64,000 nucleotides of DNA from Marthasterias glacialis (GCA_911728455.2 OU452224.1:28388187-28452186); one strand, 5' to 3'; positions 10,501 through 18,792 are shown, counted from the first letter of the stretch. Notes: generated by a model not told the origin, from the letters alone. Program-made: numbers and translations.

Positions 10501-11867
10501 TCCTCATCAAGTCAACAACTAAGCAAGCTCAGCAACAGCAAACTAAAGTACTCACAAACTCGTCATCCATAGATCTAGCTGTATGGTTGTATTGTATAAT
10601 AGAGTGTGATCCCTGGCTACACCGCAGTGTTCATTTGAACGGCTTTTGACTAGCACCTCTTACGGTGTTCAATATCTACCATCTCGCATTTCGCATCTCG
10701 CGTTATGGAATCTAGGGGGTAGAACTTGAAGTAACAGCACCAACATCAGTGCCATCAGGAGGAGAAGTAAGTAGCCTGCCCCTCCCAGCAACCATCTTAC
10801 ACCTACCTTTGGCCGGTGCCTCACCGCTGGAATGAGACTGCACCTGCTGATTGGAACTGCTCTCTCCTTTCCTGGCTTTCTTTGTCGAAGGACCTGAATC
10901 CCCAGCCGCATCATGAAAACGCTGCTTATCTTTCGACATACCGGATGGCACAATCAACAATACGGTCAACAGAAGGAAGAAAAAAACAAATAGATTACCA
11001 CAATTTGTATCCTCACTGTAATGAAATTATACAAGGACGACTAGCAGAAATAATAAAATGTCAGTCCGAAACTTTTAAGACATTTGATGAACAGAACCCC
11101 ACTTGTGCCAAGCAAAACCAAGTGTTCAGAAAAAGAAACTCTATTACGAGGAGAAAACAAAATTATATGAATATGTCCCAACCAAAAAACACAAGCAAAT
11201 GAATAAATAAAAAAGTAAAAACAAATAATGATAGAAATAATACATGTAAAATACAACAAACAAATAACTATTCATAAATAAATAAATACTTCTAAATATA
11301 TGAATAAAAATGAAAATAAATAAAACTTTAACACAAGCCAAACCAAACAACTGTTCTAAAATGATTTTTCAATAATACTGACACTGAAGATGACTGATGG
11401 ACTGATGCTCTGATTTTACTTAAAAACTAAAAACTTTAAAATGTATCATTTATGCTTAAAAAATAAAAACCACAGAAAAAAAACAAAGATTTATGTTTCT
11501 TAAATAAATTACAATTTTCAAAGTATTTGTGTGGATGCAAGGTCATCATAACGCCAGTTTGTTGCAGTATAAATCATTTTATTTAAAAATTTACCATAAT
11601 ATTCTGCGGCAAGATCGTTGCGACCAACTAATCTGTGGGAAAGTGCATCGGCGAGGGTTTTGTAGACATTTCCACCTGAATATGTCCTTCTCCAAGTTGT
11701 AAGCATCTTATATGCTTTTTTCCCTACAGCCTTTGTGTCTTCATTGATAGCATTTAAGCAGTCATGATCTAGTCCAAGTAGGGTGCCAAGCTGTTCCCAC
11801 GTATCTGCTAAATAAGAACTCAAAAGCCGGAGCTCCTCATCAGTGGGTAAGCTTGGTGTTCCACTCA
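1227..11867 (-). CDS. Death-domain caspase (initiator type), partial, 5' end not found
   Basis: Cysteine protease of the caspase family with an N-terminal death domain, expected to act in apoptotic or innate-immune signalling complexes in the cytoplasm. Supported exons on the minus strand are 11867-11595 and 9202-8930 (two copies of a death-domain exon), 6017-5871 (start of p20), 2591-2326 (rest of p20 with the catalytic SHG histidine) and 1595-1227 (catalytic cysteine, p10, stop). Every boundary has GT/AG sites. The two split codons, death-domain exon to p20 and p20 to p20, read GAC and GAT. Both death-domain exons are 273 nt with the same phase at both ends, so either or both can be used without a frameshift. 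With one of them the visible part is 351 codons including the stop. Closest vertebrate resemblance of the protease part is caspase-8. No initiator exon was recognised upstream of 11,867; a TTAA transposon copy begins there at 11,956. Confidence 0.85.
1840..1995. repeat. MITE-like repeat in caspase intron, related to 7.29-7.49 kb
   Basis: The stretch CCCATCTTGC..CGGTGCTCTATAATCTTTGAT near 1,959-1,995 recurs at 7,450-7,485, as does the preceding CGCCCATGCGTATTTCAC block in the opposite orientation. A (GT)n and poly-G run follows at 2,009-2,030. Confidence 0.5.
2326..2591 (-). CDS. Caspase exon: p20 with catalytic histidine
   Basis: Encodes the LHFTVEVE strand, the YDCFACCIMSHG core with the catalytic His (SHG), and GKPKLFFIQ just before the active-site cysteine exon. 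The donor GTATGT is at 2325-2320 and the acceptor AG at 2593-2592. It is 266 nt with phases that fit both neighbours. Confidence 0.92.
2659..5544. mobile_element. Foldback element filling a caspase intron
   Basis: The ends are inverted: GGGTCATTCC at 2659-2668 and GGAATGACCC at 5535-5544. Inside, long imperfect arms match in reverse complement, for example TTGGCAGTGACCGACTCAGA at 2,699-2,718 against TCTGAGTCGGTCACTGCCAA near 5,496-5,515, the CTTGTGTATAAAAAGTAATACAAGG block near 3,260-3,285 against 5,075-5,105, and the GAGGACATCC...CAGTTCAGGG blocks near 3,580-3,620 against 4,310-4,345. No coding region is visible. TTTT lies on both outer sides and may be a target duplication. It accounts for nearly all of the 3.28 kb intron. 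A solo LTR interrupts the right arm. Confidence 0.75.
4542..4992 (-). mobile_element. Solo LTR (451 bp) inserted in the foldback arm
   Basis: Ends are TTGTGGCG and GATACAA, giving inverted TTGT/ACAA termini. TATATA flanks it on both sides (4536-4541 and 4993-4998) as a perfect target-site duplication. Read on the minus strand it has a TATAAAAGGGG box at about 4,862-4,872 and, about 120 bases later, AATAAA near 4,746, the usual U3-R-U5 order. It is far more GC-rich than its surroundings and no internal retroelement genes are attached, so it is a recombined solo LTR. The clade is not assigned. Confidence 0.75.
5871..6017 (-). CDS. Caspase exon: start of p20
   Basis: Encodes a short acidic linker and then YPEYRM, RGLCVIINNVNF and TRHGSEVDE. 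The arginine of the RHG motif contacts the P1 aspartate in caspases. The acceptor is TTTTTAG at 6024-6018 and the donor GTGAGG follows 5871. The 147 nt length keeps the frame. Confidence 0.92.
6270..6370 (+). repeat. tRNA-derived SINE fragment (family 2)
   Basis: Contains a B-box-like TGGTTCGAATGCCACCCGAG followed by a body (CCATGCAGGCCATGGGAAGC) resembling copies at 32,290-32,400, 57,825-57,960 and 58,010-58,180. It is truncated and mutated. Confidence 0.5.
6371..6643. repeat. Two-copy tandem repeat, period about 150 bp
   Basis: A unit beginning AATATTGTTTATCCTGATGC and ending AACAAAACATTTACCAAAAC occurs at about 6,379-6,480 and again at 6,525-6,635. It is AT-rich and non-coding; it probably arose from duplication of a SINE tail. 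Confidence 0.65.
6656..8276 (-). pseudogene. Degraded gag/RT/RNase H retroelement (DIRS- or Gypsy-like)
   Basis: Minus-strand remnants in the order expected of a retroelement. A gag-like ORF starts near 8,276 and ends at 7,870. It is continued in a shifted frame to 7,546 by a segment with GWHTYDEQFRL, a motif seen in invertebrate DIRS/Gypsy-type ORF1 proteins. A reverse-transcriptase palm fragment (GVPLASEKT, YLGLEIE) lies at 7,010-7,276, and an RNase H-like fragment (IALWEFYPVVEAF) at about 6,656-6,865. A MITE at 7.29-7.49 kb and several frameshifts break it. It lies within a caspase intron in the same orientation as the gene. Family assignment is by motif resemblance only. Confidence 0.55.
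7290..7490. repeat. Small palindromic MITE
   Basis: Inner arms are inverted: CATTTCAGCAAGTGAATC near 7,331 and the reverse complement GATTC..ACTTGCTGAAATGG near 7,400. Outer arms pair GGGAACAGGAGCTC with the CCGAGTTCCC stretch near 7,444. It interrupts the retroelement remnant. Confidence 0.55.
8134..9290 (-). repeat. Tandem segmental duplication, unit A (with death-domain exon)
   Basis: About 1.15 kb that matches 10,715-11,955 nearly base for base. It contains the 5' end of the retroelement gag ORF, a long AT-rich spacer and the death-domain exon with its splice sites. Relative to unit B it lacks about 85 bases in the gag part. It ends at GATTTAACACC, which is the empty version of the TTAA site filled in unit B. 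Confidence 0.85.
8930..9202 (-). CDS. Caspase death-domain exon, copy A (proximal)
   Basis: Encodes one complete death domain: LPTDEELRDLSSYL, the WEQLGTLLGL helix, a central LTTWRRT segment and an ADALSHRLVGRNDLA end. The acceptor follows a pyrimidine-rich stretch with AG at 9204-9203, and the donor GTAAAT follows 8930. Its one-base overhang plus the first two bases of the p20 exon gives GAC. It lies in the proximal unit of a ~1.2 kb tandem duplication and differs from copy B by only about nine residues. Confidence 0.85.
9291..10120. other. Caspase intron sequence between duplication units, nothing recognised
   Basis: AT-rich with no supported ORF or repeat that I could identify. Confidence 0.4.
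10121..10311. repeat. MITE with TATTGACC ends (same family as 43.0 and 51.5 kb)
   Basis: Terminal TATTGACCTA at 10,121 and GGGGTCAATA at 10,302-10,311 are inverted. Subterminal sequence (CACCTGAAGTCATCATCACAAT and CCATTTTGGTGGTCAAT) matches the MITEs at 43,009-43,192 and 51,464-51,814. Confidence 0.65.
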
Positions 11868-11955
11868 CTGTGTAACAAAAAGAAGAAGTTTTATAATCAG
11901 TAATCAATGTGTTTACATTATAGGCTTGCTCTGTGGGCCTATACCAATGATTTAA
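10715..11955 (-). repeat. Tandem segmental duplication, unit B (with death-domain exon)
   Basis: Partner of 8,134-9,290. Open reading is kept through the exon in both units while the surrounding non-coding sequence has small differences. It ends at TTAA 11,952-11,955, where a transposon end (AGGGACACACCGG) begins. Confidence 0.85.
11595..11867 (-). CDS. Caspase death-domain exon, copy B (distal)
   Basis: Same length, phases and splice sites as copy A, again with an uninterrupted death domain (WEQLGTLLGL, LTTWRRT, ADALSHRLVGRNDLA). Substitutions relative to A include D to L after EELR, K to T before WEQ, V to L, D to A and F to Y. The protein could carry two death domains in series, or the exons could be mutually exclusive. 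The sequence alone does not decide. Confidence 0.82.
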
Positions 11956-13200
11956 AGGGACACACCGGCTTAATGTTTACCTTATTTAGTGATGTGGAAT
12001 AACAGACAATAATATTTAAATGGTTGTTGTAAAAAAAAATCATCAAAATATCACGTAATTAACGAAAAATGTGTAAAAAACAAAACACGGTCAAAGGTCA
12101 GCTTATACGCTTTTCCAACCAATGCAATTGTCAAGTTTACGTGACAATGTTGCGCAATGTTGTAAGTAGACTGGTGCTCTGTTTAAGTATGAATTATTAC
12201 AATAGCGAGGCATGGGGTCCAGACTTCATATCCATCCAGCACAAATTCACGTGTAAATAAAAAATACATAATCGTCGTCGTGGTGCTGTATATGTCTGAT
12301 TATTCAGACATAGCACGCCCTATTATGCTCCTCCAGCCCCCCCCCCCCCCCCCCCCCCCCCCGTCAAATGTCAGTGATTCTGCCTCTTGTACAATTTTCA
12401 AATTTACGTGTAAAAAAAAAACATACATAAACGGACAGTTTGTATTCTGTGTACGATGAACTGGACGAACTTACTTGCAATGGAGAATGTTTCTTCAACA
12501 TCCAAGGATCGGTACAAAAAAACATCGCAAGGAAAAACCAGAAGGCAGTCCAACGAAAAGTAAAAAGTAGAAAAAAAAACACGATAAATCCAAAGGGAAA
12601 GCCAGCATGTGCCAAGCGAGCCTCCCGCCTTCGCTGCAACGGATTGCCTTTCTCCTGGCAGCTTTAGCGATGGCATTCTCCCGTTTTTCGGGCGGTGACT
12701 TCACTGGCCGGCCGCAGCCACCGCCACCGGTTTTTTGTTGTTGTGGCGATTGGGGGGGGGGGGGGGGGGGGGGGGGGGTTGGACATTATGCAGTTATCAT
12801 AGAAGATAGATCAGCTGTATGGGATAAACCATGGAGGTAGAAATTAGTCTAATTTCTACCTTCCCCGTCATCGTCCCGCGTGTGTGTAACGCAGGCAACT
12901 CGTTACAATTGTTAGGGGATAATAGTTAGGGGTACAGACTAAAACAGTCGTAAAAAAACGTAATTGTTGGTCTGGCACCCTACCCCTCTGACAAGCTCCT
13001 AAGCTTACGGCTAGACCGGCAAGCTGGGGAGTTCATGCCCCGGGGTTTGTCTCTCTGGCCCCATGAGACACGGCACCGAATGTGCGGGATATGCCCCAAG
13101 GTTTACGTTCCGCTAGCTCCCACGCTGGTGCGCCGTAAAACACGCTTCCGTTGCACGAACTCTCTGAATGCGAATATTACGTTCGATTTTTCAAATTTAT
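11956..13200. mobile_element. TTAA-site DNA transposon copy, right end missing
   Basis: Begins AGGGACACACCGGCTTA directly after TTAA. It then matches the element at 60,624-62,670 through 12,262 and 12,410-13,200. The match includes the TTACGTGACAATGTTGCGCA block, the GCCAAGCGAGCCTCCCG block near 12,612 and the GCCCCGGGGTTTGTCTCTCT block near 13,038. No right terminal repeat is seen, so it appears truncated near 13,200. No transposase is encoded, so it is non-autonomous. A poly-C run at 12,337-12,362 and a poly-G run at 12,752-12,778 lie inside. Confidence 0.7.
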
Positions 13201-13734
13201 TGTATTGTGTACACTATGCTACACGCATGCACAGTCAGTCAGTGTGTGGCCGTGTGGGGTGTGGAATCACCACACGGCAGTACTACGAGCTGTGTAGTTT
13301 GTGCACGCACGATGTTCATACGCACCTGCATGCTGCGCACACAGTCCGGGGATCCATGCTTACACACACAGGCGTTGAGTTTGCAAGCTGGAATGGCCGA
13401 TACGCATACGACAGCCATGGCTCGTCCAGATGCGTGTTTGGTTTGGTCACGCTGATTGGTTGTTGCCAAGCAAGTGCGACGTTCAAAATCACTAGTTGGC
13501 CCCGCTATGGATTATGGATATATTTGGTCAGTCTTTTGGTAAGTTTTTTCTGCCAAATATTTTCATGATGTTGTTTTAAGGGTTCCAGATGACGTTGTCA
13601 TACAATAAAGATCAACTCCATGTGTTTAGAATGTCTGTCATGATTTTGGAAAGAGGAAAAAAAGGACGAATCTGATCACGAGTCTGGCAAAAACTGGTCA
13701 AAACTGCCCATAACGTTGATAATATCAGTCTTGT
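13201..13734. other. Non-coding, nothing recognised
   Basis: An open frame of 177 codons spans 13,035-13,568 but starts inside the transposon copy and shows no family resemblance. I see nothing else in this stretch. Confidence 0.35.
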
Positions 13735-13905
13735 GTCGTAACCCTCCGGTCTTCGACCGTCGGGAGGATGGAGGGGTTACGATTATCGCAACTAAGGTAG
13801 ACCCAGTTACTGTAGCGCTGTACTCCTTTTTTTGAGATTTTGACATCAGTCTACTAGCACAACGATATAAAATGTCAAAATCTCAAAAAGGATCAACTCC
13901 CCTCA
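13735..13905. repeat. Double-hairpin repeat (also at 24.6-24.84 kb)
   Basis: Contains GGAGGATGGAGGGG..TTACGATTATCGCAACTA and then an inverted pair TTTTTGAGATTTTGACAT / ATGTCAAAATCTCAAAAA. The same order, with the same two motifs, occurs at 24,620-24,815. Confidence 0.65.
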
Positions 13906-14253
13906 GATTTTTGGTCTTTAAATTTTCTGTAGTGGTTTTCACTGAAAAAGCACCTGATATAGCTTAGCAAACGAATCAAACATTTCTACAAATCCCTATC
14001 AAGACGACACCCACGTCTGTACTACTACTAGTACCATAGAGCAAGGTTGCTCTATGCTAGTACTTAGTAGACGGTCATTTACACGAATGTAACAGAACTT
14101 GACTATTCGAAACTCTACATGATGTCTGCTGTGAATGTTCATGTGTGCATAGAGCGTGAGTTATGCTTTAGTAAAACGTTGTTTTGAATCGTTTTTTCGT
14201 GATCGCTGTGGCTGTGTGGATGGATATTTTTTTGTCTGACATGTAACGCCAAT

Positions 14254-14330
14254 AAGGTCTATTGTCGATCGGTTGATTTCAATAGGTGGCGCCCTGCGCT
14301 GAGGCATGATGGGATAGGAAAGGGATCATG
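14254..14330 (+). repeat. Left terminal inverted repeat of the ISL2EU-type element
   Basis: Starts AAGGTCTATTG after the AT target duplication and stays imperfectly inverted to 21,843-21,919 (shared GATCG, GCATGATGGGA and AAAGGG blocks). Confidence 0.8.
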
Positions 14331-14595
14331 TGTCGAGGGAAGAAGAGGAATGTAGAGCAAAGTGCACGTCGTACACACACGAAGAATTTACGGCGTCGTT
14401 AGTTACGGCCGGCCGGGGGAACACGCCCACCTTACCAATCGGGTTTGTGAGGTTCTGTCATTGTTGGTCTATTGACAAATAGTCCCATTTTTGAAGAATT
14501 CCTGTGTGGGGTCCAAGTTGTAAAAAAACTTGGGGTCCTTTATTCCTTCGGGCTTTGTGTAAAATACCTCAAAAGGGTCCATCGGTAAGCCCACC

Positions 14596-14923
14596 ATGGA
14601 TGGTACAAAAATTCGGAAGTTTCTAAATCTAAAAAAAGACCAATTATCGTCGTATTTGAGAGCCAGGGGTGTTGTTGTAACAAATGAAAAACATAGGGAA
14701 CTTGCCGAGAGGGCATACTGGGCGGAGAAGCTTGGTTTGGTTGCAAAACCAACAGATAGAGAAGCCCAGGTAGCGATTGAGAATTCAAAGGAAAGGAAGC
14801 TTAACTTGGATGGTGGTATGATTCGATTACCGCGACCTGAATCCCTTTCTAAAGGGTGGGAAGCCTCCCCAGCAAGTTTGCCAGATACAACAAGGGCCCA
14901 TATTGACAGTTATATAAAGACTG
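14596..14923 (+). CDS. YqaJ-protein exon 1 (SAP-like N-terminus)
   Basis: Starts at an ATG in CCACCATGG and ends ...ATAAAGACTG before GTGAGT. It encodes KFLNLKKDQLSSYLRARG, a SAP-like motif, and then a basic linker. The final G joins CT of exon 2 to give Ala. Confidence 0.85.
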
Positions 14924-17900
14924 GTGAGTTTAAAATGACAATTGTATTAGTAGTATGCTCCTAAAACAAAAAGCAGCATTACAATTATTACAAGGTTCAT
15001 AACTATCGGGCCAAATTTGCTGCGGACAAAATTAAAAATTGTCCATGTGAAAGTTACTTGAAAGATTACTTGGTCGATAACCCCCTTTGGGCAGGGGATT
15101 ACCGGGGCAGGGATCTCAGAGAAACAATAACAAAACACTGAATTAATGTAAGGGTATAGATCTAGATACGACCCACGAGTAGACAGGGTGTGATCAAATT
15201 AACAAGAACATGTTTACAAAAACATACTTAAACAATTTGTTTGTATTTCATACTGTATAATCGATGTTCGCAATCGCATACTTATAAACCCCTCGCATAA
15301 ATCTGGTGATTTGAATTTATTCGTGAATAATTTGTTTTTCCACATTTTGTTTCACAGCTGGACGTAAAGTAGGGCTTGAAAACACCGAGGGTGTAAAAAC
15401 TCTGGGACTAGGCAAAGGTCTTTATATGTCTAACCACGTACGAGGGCTGGCTTACCATGGAATCAATCCAAACATCAACTATTGCTTTGTACGTGGGAAG
15501 GTATGAAGGCCTCTTCTTAATCCACTAACTGATTTAATTGGATATTGCCATAAATAAAAGTAGGGTTACTTTTGTTTGTTTGTTTGTTTGTTTGTTTGTT
15601 TGTTTGTTTGTTTGTTTGTTTGTTGTTTAGGGGTGTGTTGTTATTTTTTTTGCTTTTTTTTATTTATTTATTTTTTTGTTTTGGTTATGGGGATGTTTGT
15701 TTTTCGTTTATTGTTTTTTGTTTCAGTTATGGGGATGTTTGTTTTTTATTAAATTTTTTATATTTCGTTTTCGTTTTTGTTTTGTTTTCGTTTTGTTATC
15801 GTTATCCTTATCGGTTTCAGTTTTGTTATCGTTATCGGTTTTGGTTTTCATTTTCGTTTTTCGCTATCGGTTTCGTTTTCATTTTCGTTTTTGTTTTTGT
15901 TTTTGGTTACGGTTTCGTTATCGTTATCGTTATTCTTATCGGTTTCGGTTTCGGTTTCAGTTTTTGTTATCGTTTCGTTTTCGGTTTTGTTATCGTTATC
16001 GTTATTGTTATTGTTATCATTGTTATCGTTATCGTTATCGGTTTCGGTTTTGTTATCGCTATCGTTATGGTTATCATTGTCGTTATCGTTATCGTTATCA
16101 TTGTTGTTATCGTTGTTGATATCGGTTTTAGGTTTCGGTTTCGATTTCAGTTTTGTTATTGTTATCGTTATCATTATCATTGTCGCTATCGTTATCGTTG
16201 TCGTTATCGTTATCATTGTCGGTTTCGGTTTTGTCTACGTTTTCGCTTTCGCTTTCGTTTTTGGTTTCGGTTTCAGACGCAGAAGCCCATGCTACTCTTC
16301 ATTTTTATGCAGGTCATACCACAGACCAATATCAATGATGATCCATATTTTTCATGGGTGGTGCTAAACAAGGACAGTGGGCATATTACAACAGCGGAGT
16401 GTAGCTGTATAGTGGGGTAAGTTAAAACATTTAATGTTAAACTAATGTAACACAAGAATGTGTGTAGGCCTACTTGTTGAGTAGCAATGGACCAGGTGTA
16501 TAATATATAGACGAGACTCGAAGGAAAGACACAGTGAGGCTTCTTTGGGCTAAAATAATTTTTTTTTTTGGCTTTACAAAGAAGCATGAATGACAAGTAG
16601 ATAAGTAAAATTAATGGCTTACACAACAAACTTCTTGTTGGACATTTTTAGAGAAACTAAAATGCCATACATGTAAATTTAGGTTGATGGTTGACAAATC
16701 TTGTTTTGACAGACAATTTTGTGCAACAATTTATCAAACTCATTTTTTATTTACCTCAAGCTAAAAAATATATGAGAAGTGTTTATCTTTATCAACTGAT
16801 TTCTGAGAAACAAGAAAACAACTTTGCTCTGAAGGAAAAAAAAAGAAAAAAAAAAGCTTTCACTAAAACCACTACCTGTGTGATATTTGTTCCAAAATAT
16901 GCAATGTTTTGTTACAGACACATGAAGCAGTATTTTTTTTCTTCTTTTTCTTTGTTTAAAAGGATCCAAGCTGGATGCAAGCATGTCACAGCACTTTTGT
17001 TTGCGGTAGCTGAGGCGGTGGAACAAGGGCGTAACAACTCTTCAACTTCACAGAAGATGGTATGGAATGCTCCTCCAAAAAAGGGTGACAAAGTTCATAC
17101 AGCCAAATTTGCAGAGGACATAAAAATTGTTCAAGTGAAGCAAGATGTTTCATCACAGAACACTGAAGCAAGTAAGGGATACAGATCAAGATACGACCCA
17201 CGAGTAGTTAAAGACAGGGTTCATCGCCCCATTTCCGAATTTGAATTAGATCGTTTGGCCCAAATTACGAATGGGAAAACTGGTTTGCTAATGTACTCAA
17301 AAATGAAGCCTGACCCATCAAGGGAGCAACCCAACATTTCTGAGGTGGAGCAACATGTTGAGATCAACACAACTGTGGAAGCACCAACAGTTAGCGAAGC
17401 CTTTTCAAAACTTAAACCTGGCTGTAGGCTTGTGAACAAGGAGGTCACTGACAATTTATCTATAAACCAGCACCAGCAGAAACTGCTTGCCCTTTCCACA
17501 TCAAAGCAAGCATCAAGTCACAAGTGGCTTGAACACAGGAAGGGACGCATCACCTCAAGTGTGGCAGGAGATTGCGCTGCTGCAGTGAGTGGGACTCCTC
17601 CAAAACTGAAAAGTTCTCATTCCTGCGTAGCACGTATCATGGGATATTATGGAAACCCTACATCCCCAGCTCTGCAGTGGGGAAAGAATCGTGAAGGTAT
17701 GGCCAGGAAACACTACGTGGCACATCACCGATTACATAAAAAACATTCCGGTGTGTCGTGTACAGACACTGGACTTTGGGTGAGCCTAAAGTTTCCTTAT
17801 GTTGCAGGATCTCCTGATGGGATAGTCAATTGCAAAGAATGTGGGCACGGTCTCGTGGAAATTAAAAATCCCTATACACATAGACACATGACAATAAGTG

Positions 17901-18493
17901 AACTTGTAAAACAAAAGGAATCATCCGGTCTAATTTGCGAGAATGATGTGGTACATTTAGACAGGCTTCACAAATATTACGCCCAAGTACAAACCCAGCT
18001 ACATACCACAGGATATGAATGGTGTGATTTTGTTGTTCACACAAGTTCACCAAATGACAACATTCATGTTGAGCGAGTCCTTTTGGATAACCAGTACTTG
18101 AGTATTTTAATGCCTAAACTTACTTTCTTCTTTTCAAATGCAATCATTCCAGAATTGAGGACTGGACATGTCAAGGAGCAAGTAATTAAAAATGCAGTGC
18201 ATAAAACAATGGAAAATATACTAAATAAACTTGACAAATCCTGCTCAACAACGTTGTCATTGGGTGGTTGTCTGTATCCATGTGGGATATGTGGGGATGA
18301 TTGTGAGAGCAATCCCATTGATGATAGTCACCAAAGTATTGGATGTGACAAGTGTCACTTGTGGTACCATTATTCCTGTGTAGGACTTACTGGACAAGAA
18401 CTCTTCATAAGTAGACGGAAATCAAAATGGAATTGTGACAAGTGCAAGAAAGTGTCAAGAAAACGAAAAATGTGTATGCTTTCGGAGCCTTAA
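14596..18493 (+). CDS. Transposon accessory protein: SAP, SWIM zinc finger, YqaJ nuclease-like and PHD finger
   Basis: Four exons (14596-14923, 15358-15500, 16313-16416, 16963-18493) join in frame to 701 residues. All introns have GT/AG ends, and the ATG sits in a strong CCACCATGG context. Domains in order: a SAP-like helix pair (about residues 7-48, LKKDQLSSYLRARG); a SWIM zinc finger C187-S-C189...C197-K-H199, formed across intron 3; a YqaJ/lambda-exonuclease-type core (about 378-560) with LEHRKGRIT, SPDG (D477), VEIK (E491, K493) and a Q-x-Q-x-Q helix (533-537), so the metal-binding D/ExK set looks intact; and a C-terminal PHD finger (about 632-686, CGIC, CDKCHLWYHYSC, CDKC). Known for the family: YqaJ proteins are restriction-endonuclease-fold nucleases related to phage exonucleases. 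Inferred: a role in element end processing or repair, with PHD and SAP guiding it to chromatin. Host domestication cannot be excluded, but TIRs and the partner transposase argue for a transposon gene. Confidence 0.88.
15149..15193 (+). repeat. Short copy of exon 4 sequence inside intron 1
   Basis: TAAGGGTATAGATCTAGATA and the following CGACCCACGAGTAG...ACAGGGT match exon 4 at about 17,173-17,220, including 19 consecutive identical bases. The copy lacks a few bases and has no splice sites around it. Confidence 0.65.
15358..15500 (+). CDS. YqaJ-protein exon 2
   Basis: Begins after TTTCACAG and ends ...GGGAAG before GTATGA. It encodes GLGKGLYMSNHVRGLAYHG and INYCFVRGK, a conserved-looking stretch ahead of the SWIM finger. 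143 nt, ends on a codon boundary. Confidence 0.85.
15571..16275 (+). repeat. Low-complexity array: (GTTT)n, then degenerate GTTATC/GTTTCG hexamers
   Basis: A TTTG run (15,571-15,622) passes through T-rich sequence into about 500 bases of GTTATC, GTTTCG, GGTTTC and GTTTTC hexamers. All six frames stay partly open as a result, giving spurious Phe/Val/Ser/Leu-rich frames. It lies wholly in intron 2 of the YqaJ gene. Confidence 0.9.
16313..16416 (+). CDS. YqaJ-protein exon 3 (first half of SWIM finger)
   Basis: Begins after TTTTTATGCAG and ends ATAGTGGG before GTAAGT. It encodes YFSWVVLNKDSGHITTAECS and the Cys-x-Cys of the SWIM motif. It lies directly downstream of the 700-base low-complexity array in intron 2. 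Confidence 0.85.
16963..18493 (+). CDS. YqaJ-protein exon 4 (SWIM second half, YqaJ core, PHD finger)
   Basis: The acceptor AG is at 16,961-16,962. The first base completes a Gly codon and the reading enters IQAGCKHVTALLFAV, the Cys-x-His half of SWIM. The frame is also open further upstream (16,691-16,962), but that part is T-rich intron. Stop TAA at 18,491-18,493. Confidence 0.88.
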
Positions 18494-18562
18494 TAATGTA
18501 TACAATTTTTGCACACAAAAATGACTCTTAAGCACTTTTGAAATCTCGTCCTAGCTTTTAAT

Positions 18563-18722
18563 ACACTGATCCATTGAGCCCCGCCTACCTTAGCAACAGC
18601 ACATAGTGTGACTTGTGTGACACATAGTGTGACATGTCGGACTTCTGTCGGACTTTCAGTGGCGTTGTCAAGGCTGTGATTGGTCAATACATTAGTAGGC
18701 GGGGCTTAATGGATCGGTTTAT
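18563..18722. repeat. MITE (CCGATCCATTAAGCCCCGCC family) nested in the transposon
   Basis: Inverted arms ACTGATCCATTGAGCCCCGCC (left) and GGCGGGGCTTAATGGATCGG (right) enclose TGTCGGACTTTCAGTGGC and AGGCTGTGATTGGTCAATAC. Related copies are at 29.1-29.9, 37.73-37.97 and 40.09-40.18 kb. Confidence 0.75.
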
Positions 18723-18792
18723 TGTGGAAATGTTTACTTTTATAGTAGTCTGTAATAAGGCAATAGAGTGGGGAGAGGGCCTTTATCGCCCG

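Noticed and set aside
10217-10510. Open frames on both strands near 10.3 kb
   Set aside because: Mostly inside a MITE; no domain and no splice support within the caspase gene.
13035-13568. 177-codon open frame
   Set aside because: Starts in a non-coding transposon copy, has no recognisable domain, and its counterpart at 62.3 kb is not open.
15572-16420. 282-codon open frame and two others in the same region
   Set aside because: It is a product of the GTTATC/GTTTCG array; only its last 34 codons (from 16,313) are real, as exon 3 of the YqaJ gene.
16691-16962. N-terminal extension of the YqaJ open frame
   Set aside because: T-rich intron sequence with an acceptor at 16,961-16,962; the SWIM cysteines continue from exon 3.
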